This document shows, one piece after another, positions 8,706-16,471 of a stretch of DNA of 64,000 nucleotides (positions are counted from its first letter, which is position 1; each line of letters opens with the position of its first letter). Origin of the DNA: JAABRU01 sp050180235 (GTDB lineage Bacteria; Desulfobacterota; Desulfobacteria; Desulfobacterales; Desulfococcaceae); the NCBI GenBank assembly GCA_050180235.1, contig JBFXEJ010000020.1:1-64000 (forward strand), read 5' to 3'. The position numbers and the translations under genes were made by a program. Under the pieces are notes generated by a model. It was not told the DNA's origin, ran no database searches, and worked only from the letters and a program-made list of their open reading frames with translations.

Positions 8706-10586
8706 ATGAAAAAAACATGCACATTGCTATTTTTACTGACTGCGTTTCTGCTGCTGTCTTTGGGCACAGTTTTGGCAGAAAAGGAAAAAACAGACTTCCG
8801 GCTACAGGTGCTTCACAGTTCTGACAATGAATCCTCTTTTCAGGATCCGAACACCCTGGAGCCAAAGATTCTCCATTACACAGCCATACTGGAAGGACTG
8901 CGGAAACTCGCGGAAAAGGAGAACATGTCTTCCCTTTATGTCACAGCCGGGGATCATACACTGCCGGGGCCTTTTTATGAAGCGGCAGCAGAGGTGGCAG
9001 GATTTGGCGCGCACGGCATCGGGGATATTGAAATCTTCAATGCCACAGGACTGAAGGCCAATGGCATGGGGAATCATGAATTTGACGGTGGCATGGAAGA
9101 TTTTGCCCGTATGCTGCACAGAGCCCGGTATCCCTTTGTTGCCGTGAATCTGGATTTTTCCAAAGTCCGTCTGCCGGAAGGTGTTCCGCCTATCCGCATC
9201 GGCAAAGACGCCGGGAGTATTGAAGAGAACGCGGGAAGGGTTGTCAGGAGCACCTATGCAGAAGTCGGAGGGGAAAAAATCGGCATCATAGGCCGGGCAC
9301 CGGCTGATTTTTTCAATGTTGTGAAAGATCCGGATGTCACACTGCCGGGACTGGACTTTTTTGGCGGCAGGAATGCGGAAAACGCTCAGCCCCTTGTTTC
9401 TGCAACACTGCTGGTGCTGGAGCAGGTAAAACTTTTGGAAATGCAGGGAATCAGCAAGATCATTCTGCTGGATCATTCCCAGGATTATACCAATGATCCC
9501 CTGTCTGTCAGGCTGCTGCAGGGAATTGACATTATTGTAATGGCCGGCGCCACAGGTTTCATGTCCCGTGCAGAAGCAGAAGGCCCTTTCAATCTGCTGC
9601 GAAAGGGGGATATGCCGCTGGGCACATACCCGGACATACGGGAAGACAGTGAAGGCAGAACTGTTCTGGTCATCAACACGGATCAGCAGTACCGCTATGT
9701 CGGCAATCTCATGGTGACATTTGACGGGCAGGGCCATATCAGGGAAATTGATCCCCGCAGCGGCCCTGTGGCAGCATCGGCTGAAGGAATTGCTGCTTTG
9801 GAACAAATTCTGGAGCATTCTGTTTCCGCTCCTGCCGCAGTGGAAGAAATTTTCACTGATTTGAAGAAAACAAAAATGATTAAGGAGCATTTTCAGACCA
9901 TTGGCATAACAGAAATGCCGCTCAACGGCATCCGGGCGGATGTCCGTTCCCGTGAAACAAATCTGGGGCATCTGACTGCGGTGTCAGCACTCTGGTATGC
10001 ACGGCAGGTGCTTGGAGACAAAGGCCCTGACATTGCACTGAAAAACGGGGGAGGAATAAGGGATACCATTCCCGGACCCCATATTACCCGTATGGGCATT
10101 GCCGCTGCCCTGCCCTTTGACAACAAACTGGCAGTGGTGGAAATGAAAGCCACTGAACTGCTGGCTGTCATGGAGAATGCTGTCAGCCGCTATCCCCGCA
10201 AAGACGGCCGTTTTCCCCAGACAGCGGGAATGATGATGCTCTTTGATCCGGAAAAACCCGGAGTATCTGATCAGACAGACATGGACAAACCTTCACGGAT
10301 CAGGGAACTCCGCATTCTCCGTGCAGGGGGAGGCAGCGATATTCTGGTGGAAAATTTTGAAATACAGGGAGACCCGAAACGCAGTTTTAAAATGGTGACA
10401 AATGATTTTCTGTTTACCGGCGGGGATGGCTATCAGGCACTGAAAGCTGCGCAATCCCGAGGAAAAGAAACTCTGGAACTCCGGGAGCAGGAAATTCTGG
10501 CCCGGTATATACGCGAGGTCTCGGCCGGAAATGTGAATATCCCTGATCCGAGGGAAAAACCGGAGGTTATCTGCCTGCATCAATAA
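8706..10586 (+). CDS. Periplasmic 5'-nucleotidase / metallophosphoesterase
   Basis: A 626-residue exported protein of the UshA/5'-nucleotidase family, which hydrolyses nucleotides or related phosphoesters. A signal peptide covers residues 1-24 (hydrophobic core then VLA). The N-terminal calcineurin-like domain has GD (Gly82-Asp83) and GNHEFD (122-127). The first metal motif is Asp40-Asn-Glu42 where classical enzymes have Asp-x-His; this change is also known in some bacterial subfamilies. The C-terminal nucleotidase domain begins near residue 390 (NLGHLTAVSALWYA; KNGGGIRDTI). An AAGGAG ribosome site precedes the ATG. It follows the macroglobulin gene by about 245 bp, so it probably has its own promoter. 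The substrate is not known. Confidence 0.85.
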   Translation: MKKTCTLLFLLTAFLLLSLGTVLAEKEKTDFRLQVLHSSDNESSFQDPNTLEPKILHYTAILEGLRKLAEKENMSSLYVTAGDHTLPGPFYEAAAEVAGFGAHGIGDIEIFNATGLKANGMGNHEFDGGMEDFARMLHRARYPFVAVNLDFSKVRLPEGVPPIRIGKDAGSIEENAGRVVRSTYAEVGGEKIGIIGRAPADFFNVVKDPDVTLPGLDFFGGRNAENAQPLVSATLLVLEQVKLLEMQGISKIILLDHSQDYTNDPLSVRLLQGIDIIVMAGATGFMSRAEAEGPFNLLRKGDMPLGTYPDIREDSEGRTVLVINTDQQYRYVGNLMVTFDGQGHIREIDPRSGPVAASAEGIAALEQILEHSVSAPAAVEEIFTDLKKTKMIKEHFQTIGITEMPLNGIRADVRSRETNLGHLTAVSALWYARQVLGDKGPDIALKNGGGIRDTIPGPHITRMGIAAALPFDNKLAVVEMKATELLAVMENAVSRYPRKDGRFPQTAGMMMLFDPEKPGVSDQTDMDKPSRIRELRILRAGGGSDILVENFEIQGDPKRSFKMVTNDFLFTGGDGYQALKAAQSRGKETLELREQEILARYIREVSAGNVNIPDPREKPEVICLHQ

Positions 10587-10727
10587 TGCCGCAACTGCTC
10601 TGTCATTTATCTGCTGTCATATCTGAATTTGTTGTTCCTCAATTTTTGTACTTTATGACTGTGCAAAAAACTGACAGTATTGTATAAAATCAATAGCGGT
10701 TTGGTATAATCCAAACCTGGCAAAGCT

Positions 10728-10967
10728 CTATCCCCTGCGCCTGCGGATGACATTGCGAAGCAGGGAAATCACTGCGGCAAGCAGGGTTCCTCCAAAGGAA
10801 AAACCGATTACCGAATGAATGATTCCGGAATGGTTTCCGCCAATCAGTGCCACAGACAGAACCGGTTCGATCAGATTCACATCCGCGGTGCTGATTCCCA
10901 GCATACCGAATCCGCCGACAATTGTGATTAGCAGACAGCCTGATATATAATAATATAATGATTTCAT
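10728..10967 (-). CDS. Small two-helix membrane protein, unknown function
   Basis: A 79-residue protein with two hydrophobic segments (about 8-26 and 50-69) and an Arg-rich C-terminus (RNVIRRRRG), which predicts a small inner-membrane hairpin with a cytoplasmic tail. The start is supported by AAGGGGAA at the right distance upstream on the minus strand. No recognised family. It is convergent with the nucleotidase gene and divergent from the potassium channel gene. Confidence 0.6.
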   Translation of the reverse strand: MKSLYYYISGCLLITIVGGFGMLGISTADVNLIEPVLSVALIGGNHSGIIHSVIGFSFGGTLLAAVISLLRNVIRRRRG

Positions 10968-11262
10968 ATTATTCCCCTTTCACACAGCCTAAGGCGGGTC
11001 CGGACACTTTCTTTACTTTTTTTTATAAAATATAGCGATATATAATAAGAGAAGTCAATGGGGCGGATCCTGTATTTTCAGGTGGTAAATTCCCGCTTTT
11101 GGTGTAAGGAAAAGGGGAGATGATTTTTTTTACTTGAATTGTTTGAAAAAAAATCATAAAGTGGGATGGCAGTCAGGATATATATGTGAAAAAAACAGAT
11201 CAGACAGCCTGCGGAAAGGTATGGCGGAACGTAAACCAAAAGACAGTCATTAAGGATATTTA

Positions 11263-12285
11263 ATGCCTCATTTTCTGCTTATTCTGAAAAAAACCTTTGC
11301 CCTGATCCGCCGGTTTCAAATCTTTCAGGTCTTTCTGACCGTATGTTTTGTCACCCTGGCAGGCAGCGCGGGGTTTGTTTATTTTGAAAAAAAAGAATTT
11401 CCGGATGCCCTGTGGTGGGCTGTGGTGACACTGACCACTGTCGGTTATGGCGATATTTTCCCGGTGACAGGCGGCGGCAGACTTGTGGCCGCGGCCGTGA
11501 TGATCGTGGGCATAGGTTTTCTGGGCATTCTTACGGCAGGTATTGCCAGCATATTTGTCGAAAACAGGTTTATGGAGAACAGGGGTATGAAAGCCGTGCA
11601 TGTGTCTGATCATTTTATCATCTGCGGATGGAATTTCAGGGGAATCCGGATTGTGGAGGAGCTGAGGGCAGACAGCAAATGCGGCGGACTTCCAATTGCT
11701 GTTATTGCGGATCTTGTCGAAAAACCTGTCAATGATCCAAACCTTTTTTTCATCCGCGGGGAAGTGAATACGGAAAATCTGAAAAAGGCAAGTATTGAAA
11801 AGGCAAGGGTGGCCATCCTGCTTTCTGATGACAAACTGGATGCGTATTCCAGAGATGCCAAAACAGTGCTGGCCGCCCTGACCATTGAAAGCATGAATAC
11901 AGGTGTTTACACCTGTGTGGAACTCATGGATGAAAAAAATGTGGAATACTGCAAACGGGCAAAAGCCGATGAAATCATCGTAAGCGGGGAACTGAGCACC
12001 AATATGCTGGTGCAGGCTGCTCTTGATCACGGAATTACCCGCATGATCAGCGAACTGGTAAGCAAACGCTGCGGAGAGGATATTTACAAGGTGGAACTTC
12101 CGGCAGAGCTGAAAGAGAAAACTTTTTTCGAGGCAATGTGCAGACTCAAGGAGAATCAGGGCATTCTCTGCATGGGTGTTGAGGACAGCAGCGGCAGAAA
12201 GTTCATTGCCAATCCGGATAAGGATTATGTCCTTAAAAGCGGGGATCAGCTTATCGTTATTGCTTCGCAAAGACCGCATTTGTGA
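11263..12285 (+). CDS. Two-TM potassium channel with RCK (TrkA-N/TrkA-C) domains
   Basis: A 340-residue protein built like MthK/Kch-type channels: TM1 about residues 21-41, pore helix and selectivity filter TTVGYGD (58-64), TM2 about 74-95, then a cytoplasmic RCK domain starting HFIICGWNFRG (a Rossmann-like TrkA-N fold) and a TrkA-C domain near the C-terminus. It would conduct K+ under control of a ligand bound by the RCK ring. AAGGAT precedes the ATG. Such channels are often near PspA/YjfJ-type and DUF4178 genes, and that trio follows about 0.7 kb downstream. Confidence 0.9.
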   Translation: MPHFLLILKKTFALIRRFQIFQVFLTVCFVTLAGSAGFVYFEKKEFPDALWWAVVTLTTVGYGDIFPVTGGGRLVAAAVMIVGIGFLGILTAGIASIFVENRFMENRGMKAVHVSDHFIICGWNFRGIRIVEELRADSKCGGLPIAVIADLVEKPVNDPNLFFIRGEVNTENLKKASIEKARVAILLSDDKLDAYSRDAKTVLAALTIESMNTGVYTCVELMDEKNVEYCKRAKADEIIVSGELSTNMLVQAALDHGITRMISELVSKRCGEDIYKVELPAELKEKTFFEAMCRLKENQGILCMGVEDSSGRKFIANPDKDYVLKSGDQLIVIASQRPHL

Positions 12286-12393
12286 AGGTAGCTGTTGAAT
12301 ATTGAATGCAGGATGATTATTGTCAGACATTGTTCCGGCATTCATTCACAGGAACCGGAAATATGCACATATTTTATGCCCTGAATGAATAAT

Positions 12394-12453
12394 ATGAAAA
12401 ATATTGAAGAAATCAAAAAAATTATCCCAATTGTCAGATGTTCAGGATTGTAA
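12394..12453 (+). pseudogene. N-terminal stub of a nucleotidyltransferase-like gene
   Basis: An ATG frame reads MKNIEEIKKI and stops after 20 codons. This opening is typical of MntA-type antitoxins, but here it lies just upstream of, and in a different frame from, the nucleotidyltransferase gene at 12459. It looks like the leftover start of a related gene or of a frameshifted ancestor. Confidence 0.35.
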
Positions 12454-12458
12454 AGTTT

Positions 12459-12776
12459 ATGAAAGAACGTGACTACAAAATTCTTTGCGAACTTAAAGAA
12501 AAATTATCCAAAAAGATCATATTATTGGATATGCGAATCTTCGGTTCCAGATCAAGGGGGGATGCAGATGAGTTTTCTGATTTTGATGTCTTTATTCAGA
12601 CAGAAACACTTGACAGGAAAACAAAGGAAACAATAAAAGATATAGCATGGAAAGTCGGAATCAAAAATATGGCGGTAATATCGCCGCTTATATTCTCCAG
12701 ATATGATCTGACTGATTCACCTCTCAGATATTCCCCTGTTGTGGAAAATATTATGAAGGAAGGAATCAGAATATGA
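12459..12776 (+). CDS. MNT-domain nucleotidyltransferase (MntA-like antitoxin)
   Basis: A 105-residue minimal nucleotidyltransferase with the motif GSRSRGDADEFSDFD (Gly-Ser then Asp-x-Asp), the active site of the MNT family. In MntA-HepT modules this protein modifies (AMPylates) and silences a HEPN ribonuclease. The ATG at 12459 is preferred; an upstream in-frame ATG at 12438 would add seven residues. Its stop overlaps the start of a HEPN-like reading frame (ATGA) that ends after 20 codons, so the toxin partner appears lost. Confidence 0.75.
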   Translation: MKERDYKILCELKEKLSKKIILLDMRIFGSRSRGDADEFSDFDVFIQTETLDRKTKETIKDIAWKVGIKNMAVISPLIFSRYDLTDSPLRYSPVVENIMKEGIRI

Positions 12777-12835
12777 CTGATGACAGACAGGCACTGTTTG
12801 AATATACTGCTTCAGCCTTAAAGTGCAGAACTTAA
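12773..12835 (+). pseudogene. Truncated HEPN (HepT-like) toxin remnant
   Basis: It starts in an ATGA overlap with the MNT gene, as intact HEPN partners do, and reads MTDDRQALFEY..., a normal HEPN opening. A TAA follows at codon 21, and the sequence beyond is A/T-rich with no continuation. The toxin is therefore probably dead. Confidence 0.5.
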
Positions 12836-12986
12836 GTATCTCAGCTTTAATTATTTGAATTTATTGTATTTGATAAAATTTAACAGGAAATAAAAACAGA
12901 TGTGCAAATCCCCAGTTAATTATTCGGAATCATTGGCCATATGACAGTCACCATTTAACCATTCATCATGAAAACAGGAGGTTGTA

Positions 12987-13388
12987 ATGAGAAGGAAAGG
13001 CGATTTTGAACTGGTGAAGGAGTATCTTCACGAAATGGGTATGGTTATCCTTGAGGAAGACAGGGAAAATGAACTTGTTGTGGTGGAAAAAGAATCCGAT
13101 GGCATCAAGAACATGATTATTGACTGCGAAGCTCCGGTTGTAGTCGTTGAGCAGCTTATCATGAAAGTGAAACCGGATTCAGGTGCATTTTTCAAACGCC
13201 TGCTGCAGATGAACAGGGAACTGGTGCAGGGAGCCTTTGTGCTGGATGAAAGCGGGGAAATGCTTCTTTTCCGGGACAGCCTGCAACTGGAAAATCTGGA
13301 CTTAAACGAACTGGAGGGAACCATCAGCTCGCTGAGTCTTGCCATGTCGGAATACGGTTCCGAACTGCTGGAATACGCGGCAGGATAA
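12987..13388 (+). CDS. YbjN / CesT-like domain protein
   Basis: A 133-residue acidic protein with the alternating beta and helix pattern of YbjN/type III-chaperone-like folds (VVVVEQLIMKV, FFKRLLQMNRELVQGAFVLDESGEMLLFRDSLQ). An AGGAGG site lies just upstream of the ATG. It is the first gene of a three-gene set with PspA and a DUF4178 protein. In E. coli the comparable yjfI-yjfJ set also puts a small protein before a PspA homologue. A chaperone or adaptor role for the PspA partner is inferred from this context; the family assignment is by fold pattern only. Confidence 0.65.
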   Translation: MRRKGDFELVKEYLHEMGMVILEEDRENELVVVEKESDGIKNMIIDCEAPVVVVEQLIMKVKPDSGAFFKRLLQMNRELVQGAFVLDESGEMLLFRDSLQLENLDLNELEGTISSLSLAMSEYGSELLEYAAG

Positions 13389-13460
13389 GAATGTCCCAAA
13401 ACAGATTTGAGAGCTTTATTTTCCTGATTTCAACCGGAATGCAAAACAAGGAGGACGGTT

Positions 13461-14168
13461 ATGTCATCATTCTTTTCAAGAGTTTTTAAAATCGGACAGG
13501 CGGAAGCCCATTCGGTAATTGACAAATTCGAAGATCCCATCAAACTGACAGAACAGGGCATCAGGGATTTGAGAAATGACCTACAGGCGGCCATGACCAG
13601 TCTGGCCGAGGTCAAGGCCATTGCCATCAGAACCCGCAGGGATGCGGACAACAAAAAGAAACTGGCGGCAGATTATGAACGCAAAGCCATGCTGCTGCTG
13701 CAGAGAGCCCAGAACGGCACGCTGGATATGGCCGAGGCAGAACGGCTGGCAACCGAGGCTCTTGCCAAAAAGGAACAGCAGGCCGGTGAAGCTGTTCGCA
13801 CCACACAGGAAGCAGAAAGGCATGAGCAGATGGTCAACCAGTTGCAGGCCAATGTGAACAAGATCAAATCAGCGGTTTCCACCTATGAAAACGATCTGAT
13901 AACGCTCAAGGCACGTTCCCAGACAGCTTCCTCAACCAAAAAAATCAACCAGCAGCTTGCCAGAATTGATTCATCAGGAACTTTGGCCATGCTGGAAAAA
14001 ATGAAGGCAAAGGTGGAAGAGGAAGAGACCCTGGCCATCGCGTACGGGGACATGGCCACGCCGGACAAAAGCGTTGATGATGAAATCAACACTGCTCTGG
14101 TCAAAGGTCAGACACCCACGGCCAGTGCAAGTCTTATGGAACTGAAAAAGAAGATGGGCATTGAATAA
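13461..14168 (+). CDS. PspA/IM30 (YjfJ-like) family protein
   Basis: A 235-residue, almost wholly helical coiled-coil protein, the length expected of PspA/IM30 (ESCRT-III-like) proteins that bind and stabilise the inner membrane under envelope stress. The N-terminus (MSSFFSRVFKIGQAEAHSVIDKFEDPIKLTEQGIRDL) carries the amphipathic helix and the family's conserved DP motif; long heptad-rich helices follow to about residue 190. An AAGGAGG site precedes the ATG. It lies 72 bp after the YbjN-like gene and 16 bp before the DUF4178 gene, probably in one transcript that ends at the terminator at 14779. No PspF-type activator gene is present. Confidence 0.88.
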   Translation: MSSFFSRVFKIGQAEAHSVIDKFEDPIKLTEQGIRDLRNDLQAAMTSLAEVKAIAIRTRRDADNKKKLAADYERKAMLLLQRAQNGTLDMAEAERLATEALAKKEQQAGEAVRTTQEAERHEQMVNQLQANVNKIKSAVSTYENDLITLKARSQTASSTKKINQQLARIDSSGTLAMLEKMKAKVEEEETLAIAYGDMATPDKSVDDEINTALVKGQTPTASASLMELKKKMGIE

Positions 14169-14184
14169 AACAGGAGAGAACAGG

Positions 14185-14745
14185 ATGGGCTGGAAAGAGC
14201 TTTTCGGCTTTGGCGATAAAAAGAAGGCGGAACCGGAACCTGAGTCGCTCAGGGATCTCAACCTTTCCGATCTTCTCCCGGGCTGGTTTGTGGATTATGA
14301 TATGAAAACCTGGGAGGTGACGGCCCGTCATTATTATGACTGGGGCGGCGGGGATCAGACTCATGAATGGCAGTTGAAAACCCATAATGACACAATTTAT
14401 CTGCTTAAAGAGTCTGACGACGAAACCGTATGGAGCATCTGCCGGCCCATCCCCTTCGGCCGGCTGGGCGAAGAGGTGCTGAATCATATCCGTAACAACG
14501 AAGATCCCCCTGATGAGATTGTTTTTGAAGGGAGCACCTATTATCTTGAGGAGTTCGGGGGAGGACATTTTTACAAAAACTGCACCGGCTCCGGCGAGGA
14601 GTTTCTGTCCTGGGATTATGAGGATGATTCCGGCGAAAAACTGCTTTGCATTGAACAGTGGGGGGAAGAGGATTTCGAGGTGTCCGGAGGAGAACCGGTA
14701 GAGGAATATCAGTTCAGCAATATTCTGCCGCGCGCTGTTTCCTGA
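14185..14745 (+). CDS. DUF4178 family protein
   Basis: A 186-residue acidic cytoplasmic protein with the DUF4178 pattern: a short lead, then LSDLLPGWFVDYDMKTWEVTA, HEWQL, and a Trp/Asp-rich beta domain. The ATG at 14185 has AGGAGAG seven bases upstream; an in-frame TTG at 14161 would overlap pspA but has no ribosome site. DUF4178 proteins recur beside PspA/YjfJ homologues and ion channels, as here. The molecular role is unknown. Confidence 0.7.
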   Translation: MGWKELFGFGDKKKAEPEPESLRDLNLSDLLPGWFVDYDMKTWEVTARHYYDWGGGDQTHEWQLKTHNDTIYLLKESDDETVWSICRPIPFGRLGEEVLNHIRNNEDPPDEIVFEGSTYYLEEFGGGHFYKNCTGSGEEFLSWDYEDDSGEKLLCIEQWGEEDFEVSGGEPVEEYQFSNILPRAVS

Positions 14746-14778
14746 AACCGGCAAATCCGTATAGAATCAGTCATTCAG

Positions 14779-14813
14779 ATACCCCGCAGTCTGTGCTGCG
14801 GGGTATTTTTTTA
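14779..14813 (+). terminator. Rho-independent terminator of the PspA operon
   Basis: ATACCCCGCAG (14779-14789) pairs with CTGCGGGGTAT (14796-14806) around a short loop and runs into a T tract, 34 bases after the DUF4178 stop. Confidence 0.9.
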
Positions 14814-14828
14814 TCTGACTTATTTAAC

Positions 14829-14927
14829 AGACATTATCGGAAATAAAAAAGCAGCACAAACTTCCAGTTTGCGCCGGGTTTCATGAACAGGCCGGAAGCA
14901 TGTTCTGCCTTATTTCCGATAATGTCT
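14829..14927. repeat. 18-bp perfect inverted repeat, 63-bp spacer
   Basis: AGACATTATCGGAAATAA (14829-14846) is exactly repeated in inverse at 14910-14927. The right arm overlaps the last codons of the minus-strand gene that ends at 14926. It could be a small non-autonomous element or a long-loop terminator for that gene. Confidence 0.55.
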
Positions 14928-15255
14928 ATTTCATGAATAAACAGTCCGCTCCATCCAGCACCATATGGATCAGCAGTCCCAGCCCGGTTATGCGAAGATT
15001 CCGGGACTGGGGAACAAAAGTCATCAACGCATAGAGACCTGTGGCCGCAGCACTGTGCAAAGGATGAAAACCGATGCTGCACCGGTTTGGATCAAAAACC
15101 GGGTCCGCGAGAAGATGGTCCGCGTCCACAATCATTGTTGCAAGCATGATACCCCAGGCTTGGAAAAAAATTTTTCTGTACAGCACCCATGCCGCAAGAG
15201 CGGGAACAAAAATATGCAGCATAAGATGAAGGAAGGCTCTGTCTGCAAACAGCAT
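14926..15255 (-). CDS. DUF6122-like small membrane protein
   Basis: A 109-residue protein with three or four hydrophobic helices and conserved polar residues between them (DADHLLADPVFDP, GFHPLHS, HMVLDGADC). This pattern matches the DUF6122 family and resembles YdjM-like membrane metal-dependent hydrolases, where Asp/His residues could bind a metal. CTGGAG lies upstream of the ATG on the minus strand. It is convergent with the PspA operon. Enzyme activity is not shown. Confidence 0.65.
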   Translation of the reverse strand: MLFADRAFLHLMLHIFVPALAAWVLYRKIFFQAWGIMLATMIVDADHLLADPVFDPNRCSIGFHPLHSAAATGLYALMTFVPQSRNLRITGLGLLIHMVLDGADCLFMK

Positions 15256-15499
15256 TATGTCAATCTCCAGAGGAGGATTTTAAGGATGATAATATGAAAT
15301 CTGAGGCCTCCATTCATAAGAATTTATGTCTGAACTCTGATCAAATTCAGGGTTGATTTAAATATCAGTATATTATACTGTAAACTGTAGCCGGCTGTCA
15401 ACTGATGAATAAAAAATAAACAGAAAGTAACACAAAATAAATAAATTCATATTATTAAGCATTGATTATATTGAAGATATTTGTATTGCAGTTTCAAAA

Positions 15500-15709
15500 A
15501 TGCATGGAACTGATGCTGAAACTGTGCTGAAACGGGCAGGCAGCATGACGCGGAAAGGAATTTATCCTGTTGCAAAAATTAATAAAAAAAGATACAAAAA
15601 AGGAATTTCACTGAAAAAGGCCGCCATGCGTTCAGTTGAAAAATTCCTGTCAGGAAATCCATTTTTAGCAAAATGGGATATTTTGATCAGTCTGTATGAG
15701 GTTGTCTGA
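15500..15709 (+). CDS. Possible short gene or remnant, unknown
   Basis: A 69-codon basic frame (KKRYKKGISLKKAAMRSVEKFLSGNPFLAKWDILI) in an A/T-rich 670-bp gap. The frame is open about 15 codons further upstream with sensible codons (FILLSIDYIEDICIAVSK), but no ribosome site or family is recognised. It may be the tail of a decayed gene. Confidence 0.25.
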   Translation: MHGTDAETVLKRAGSMTRKGIYPVAKINKKRYKKGISLKKAAMRSVEKFLSGNPFLAKWDILISLYEVV

Positions 15710-15752
15710 TTTGGTATATTTTTTTTAATATAACATCAGTGATTAACTGCCG

Positions 15753-15862
15753 CATAGGGCGGCTCCGCAGATTTTCTGTCAGTATAAAAAGTCCCATTAC
15801 CCAAAGTTTCTTTACATCGCAGAAACGGCATCCTGCCGTTTCCGTGGCGGCAGAATGCCGCC
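15753..15862. repeat. Run of short hairpins (GGCATCCTGCCG family)
   Basis: Three palindromes follow each other: CTGCCGCATAGGGCGGC...GCAG (from about 15748), GAAACGGCA-TCC-TGCCGTTTC (15822-15842) and GGCGGCA-GAA-TGCCGCC (15846-15862). A related GGCATCCTGC motif occurs inside the MITE at 21138-21258. The rest of 15256-15925 holds no clear gene. Confidence 0.6.
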
Positions 15863-15925
15863 CCTACGGTGGAAAAAATGTAAAAAAATATATTTGGCAG
15901 ACCAATCAGTTTACAGGAGAAAAAC

Positions 15926-16456
15926 ATGGAAAAATCCATACAAAACAGGATGGAAGTACGGCATGGGGATATTACACTGCTTGCAGTTGATGCCATTGTG
16001 AATGCTGCCAACAGTTCATTGCTGGGCGGAGGCGGTGTGGATGGCGCAATTCACCGGGCTGCCGGGCCCGAACTGCTGGCAGAATGCCAAACTCTGGGAG
16101 GATGTCCGACCGGAGGAGCCCGAATCAGCAAAGGATACAGTCTGCCGGCAAAATATGTGATTCACACAGTTGGGCCGGTTTACAGCGGCAAGCCTTCGGA
16201 CAGTGTGCGGCTGACTTCCTGCTATGAGAACAGTCTGCGTCTGGCTGCGGAAAACAATGTAAGAACCATTGCATTTCCGGCTGTCAGTTGCGGAGTTTAC
16301 GGTTATCCCATTGAAGAAGCGTGCCGGGTGGCACTGGATACAGTTGCAAAATTTCTTTCAAAAAATTCTTTGCCTGAAAAGGTGATCTTTATTATTTTTT
16401 CTCCGGATTATAAGAAGATCTATGAGAATTATCTGAAACAGAAATTCATTTCCTGA
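15926..16456 (+). CDS. Macro-domain ADP-ribose hydrolase (YmdB/MacroD type)
   Basis: A 176-residue single macro domain. DAIVNAANSSLLGGGGVDGAIHRAAG holds the ADP-ribose binding Asn and the Gly-rich loop with catalytic Asp, and AFPAVSCGVYGYP is the second phosphate loop, both as in YmdB/MacroD. The enzymes release O-acetyl groups from O-acetyl-ADP-ribose or ADP-ribose from acidic side chains. ACAGGAG precedes the ATG. It is convergent with hemW and has no partner DarT-like toxin gene, so it is more likely a housekeeping deacetylase than an antitoxin. Confidence 0.9.
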   Translation: MEKSIQNRMEVRHGDITLLAVDAIVNAANSSLLGGGGVDGAIHRAAGPELLAECQTLGGCPTGGARISKGYSLPAKYVIHTVGPVYSGKPSDSVRLTSCYENSLRLAAENNVRTIAFPAVSCGVYGYPIEEACRVALDTVAKFLSKNSLPEKVIFIIFSPDYKKIYENYLKQKFIS

Positions 16457-16471
16457 TCTTTGGATGTGGTT

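Noticed and set aside
15739..15990. 83-codon plus-strand frame before the macro gene
   Set aside because: It reads across the hairpin repeats and overlaps the start of the macro-domain gene; no support.
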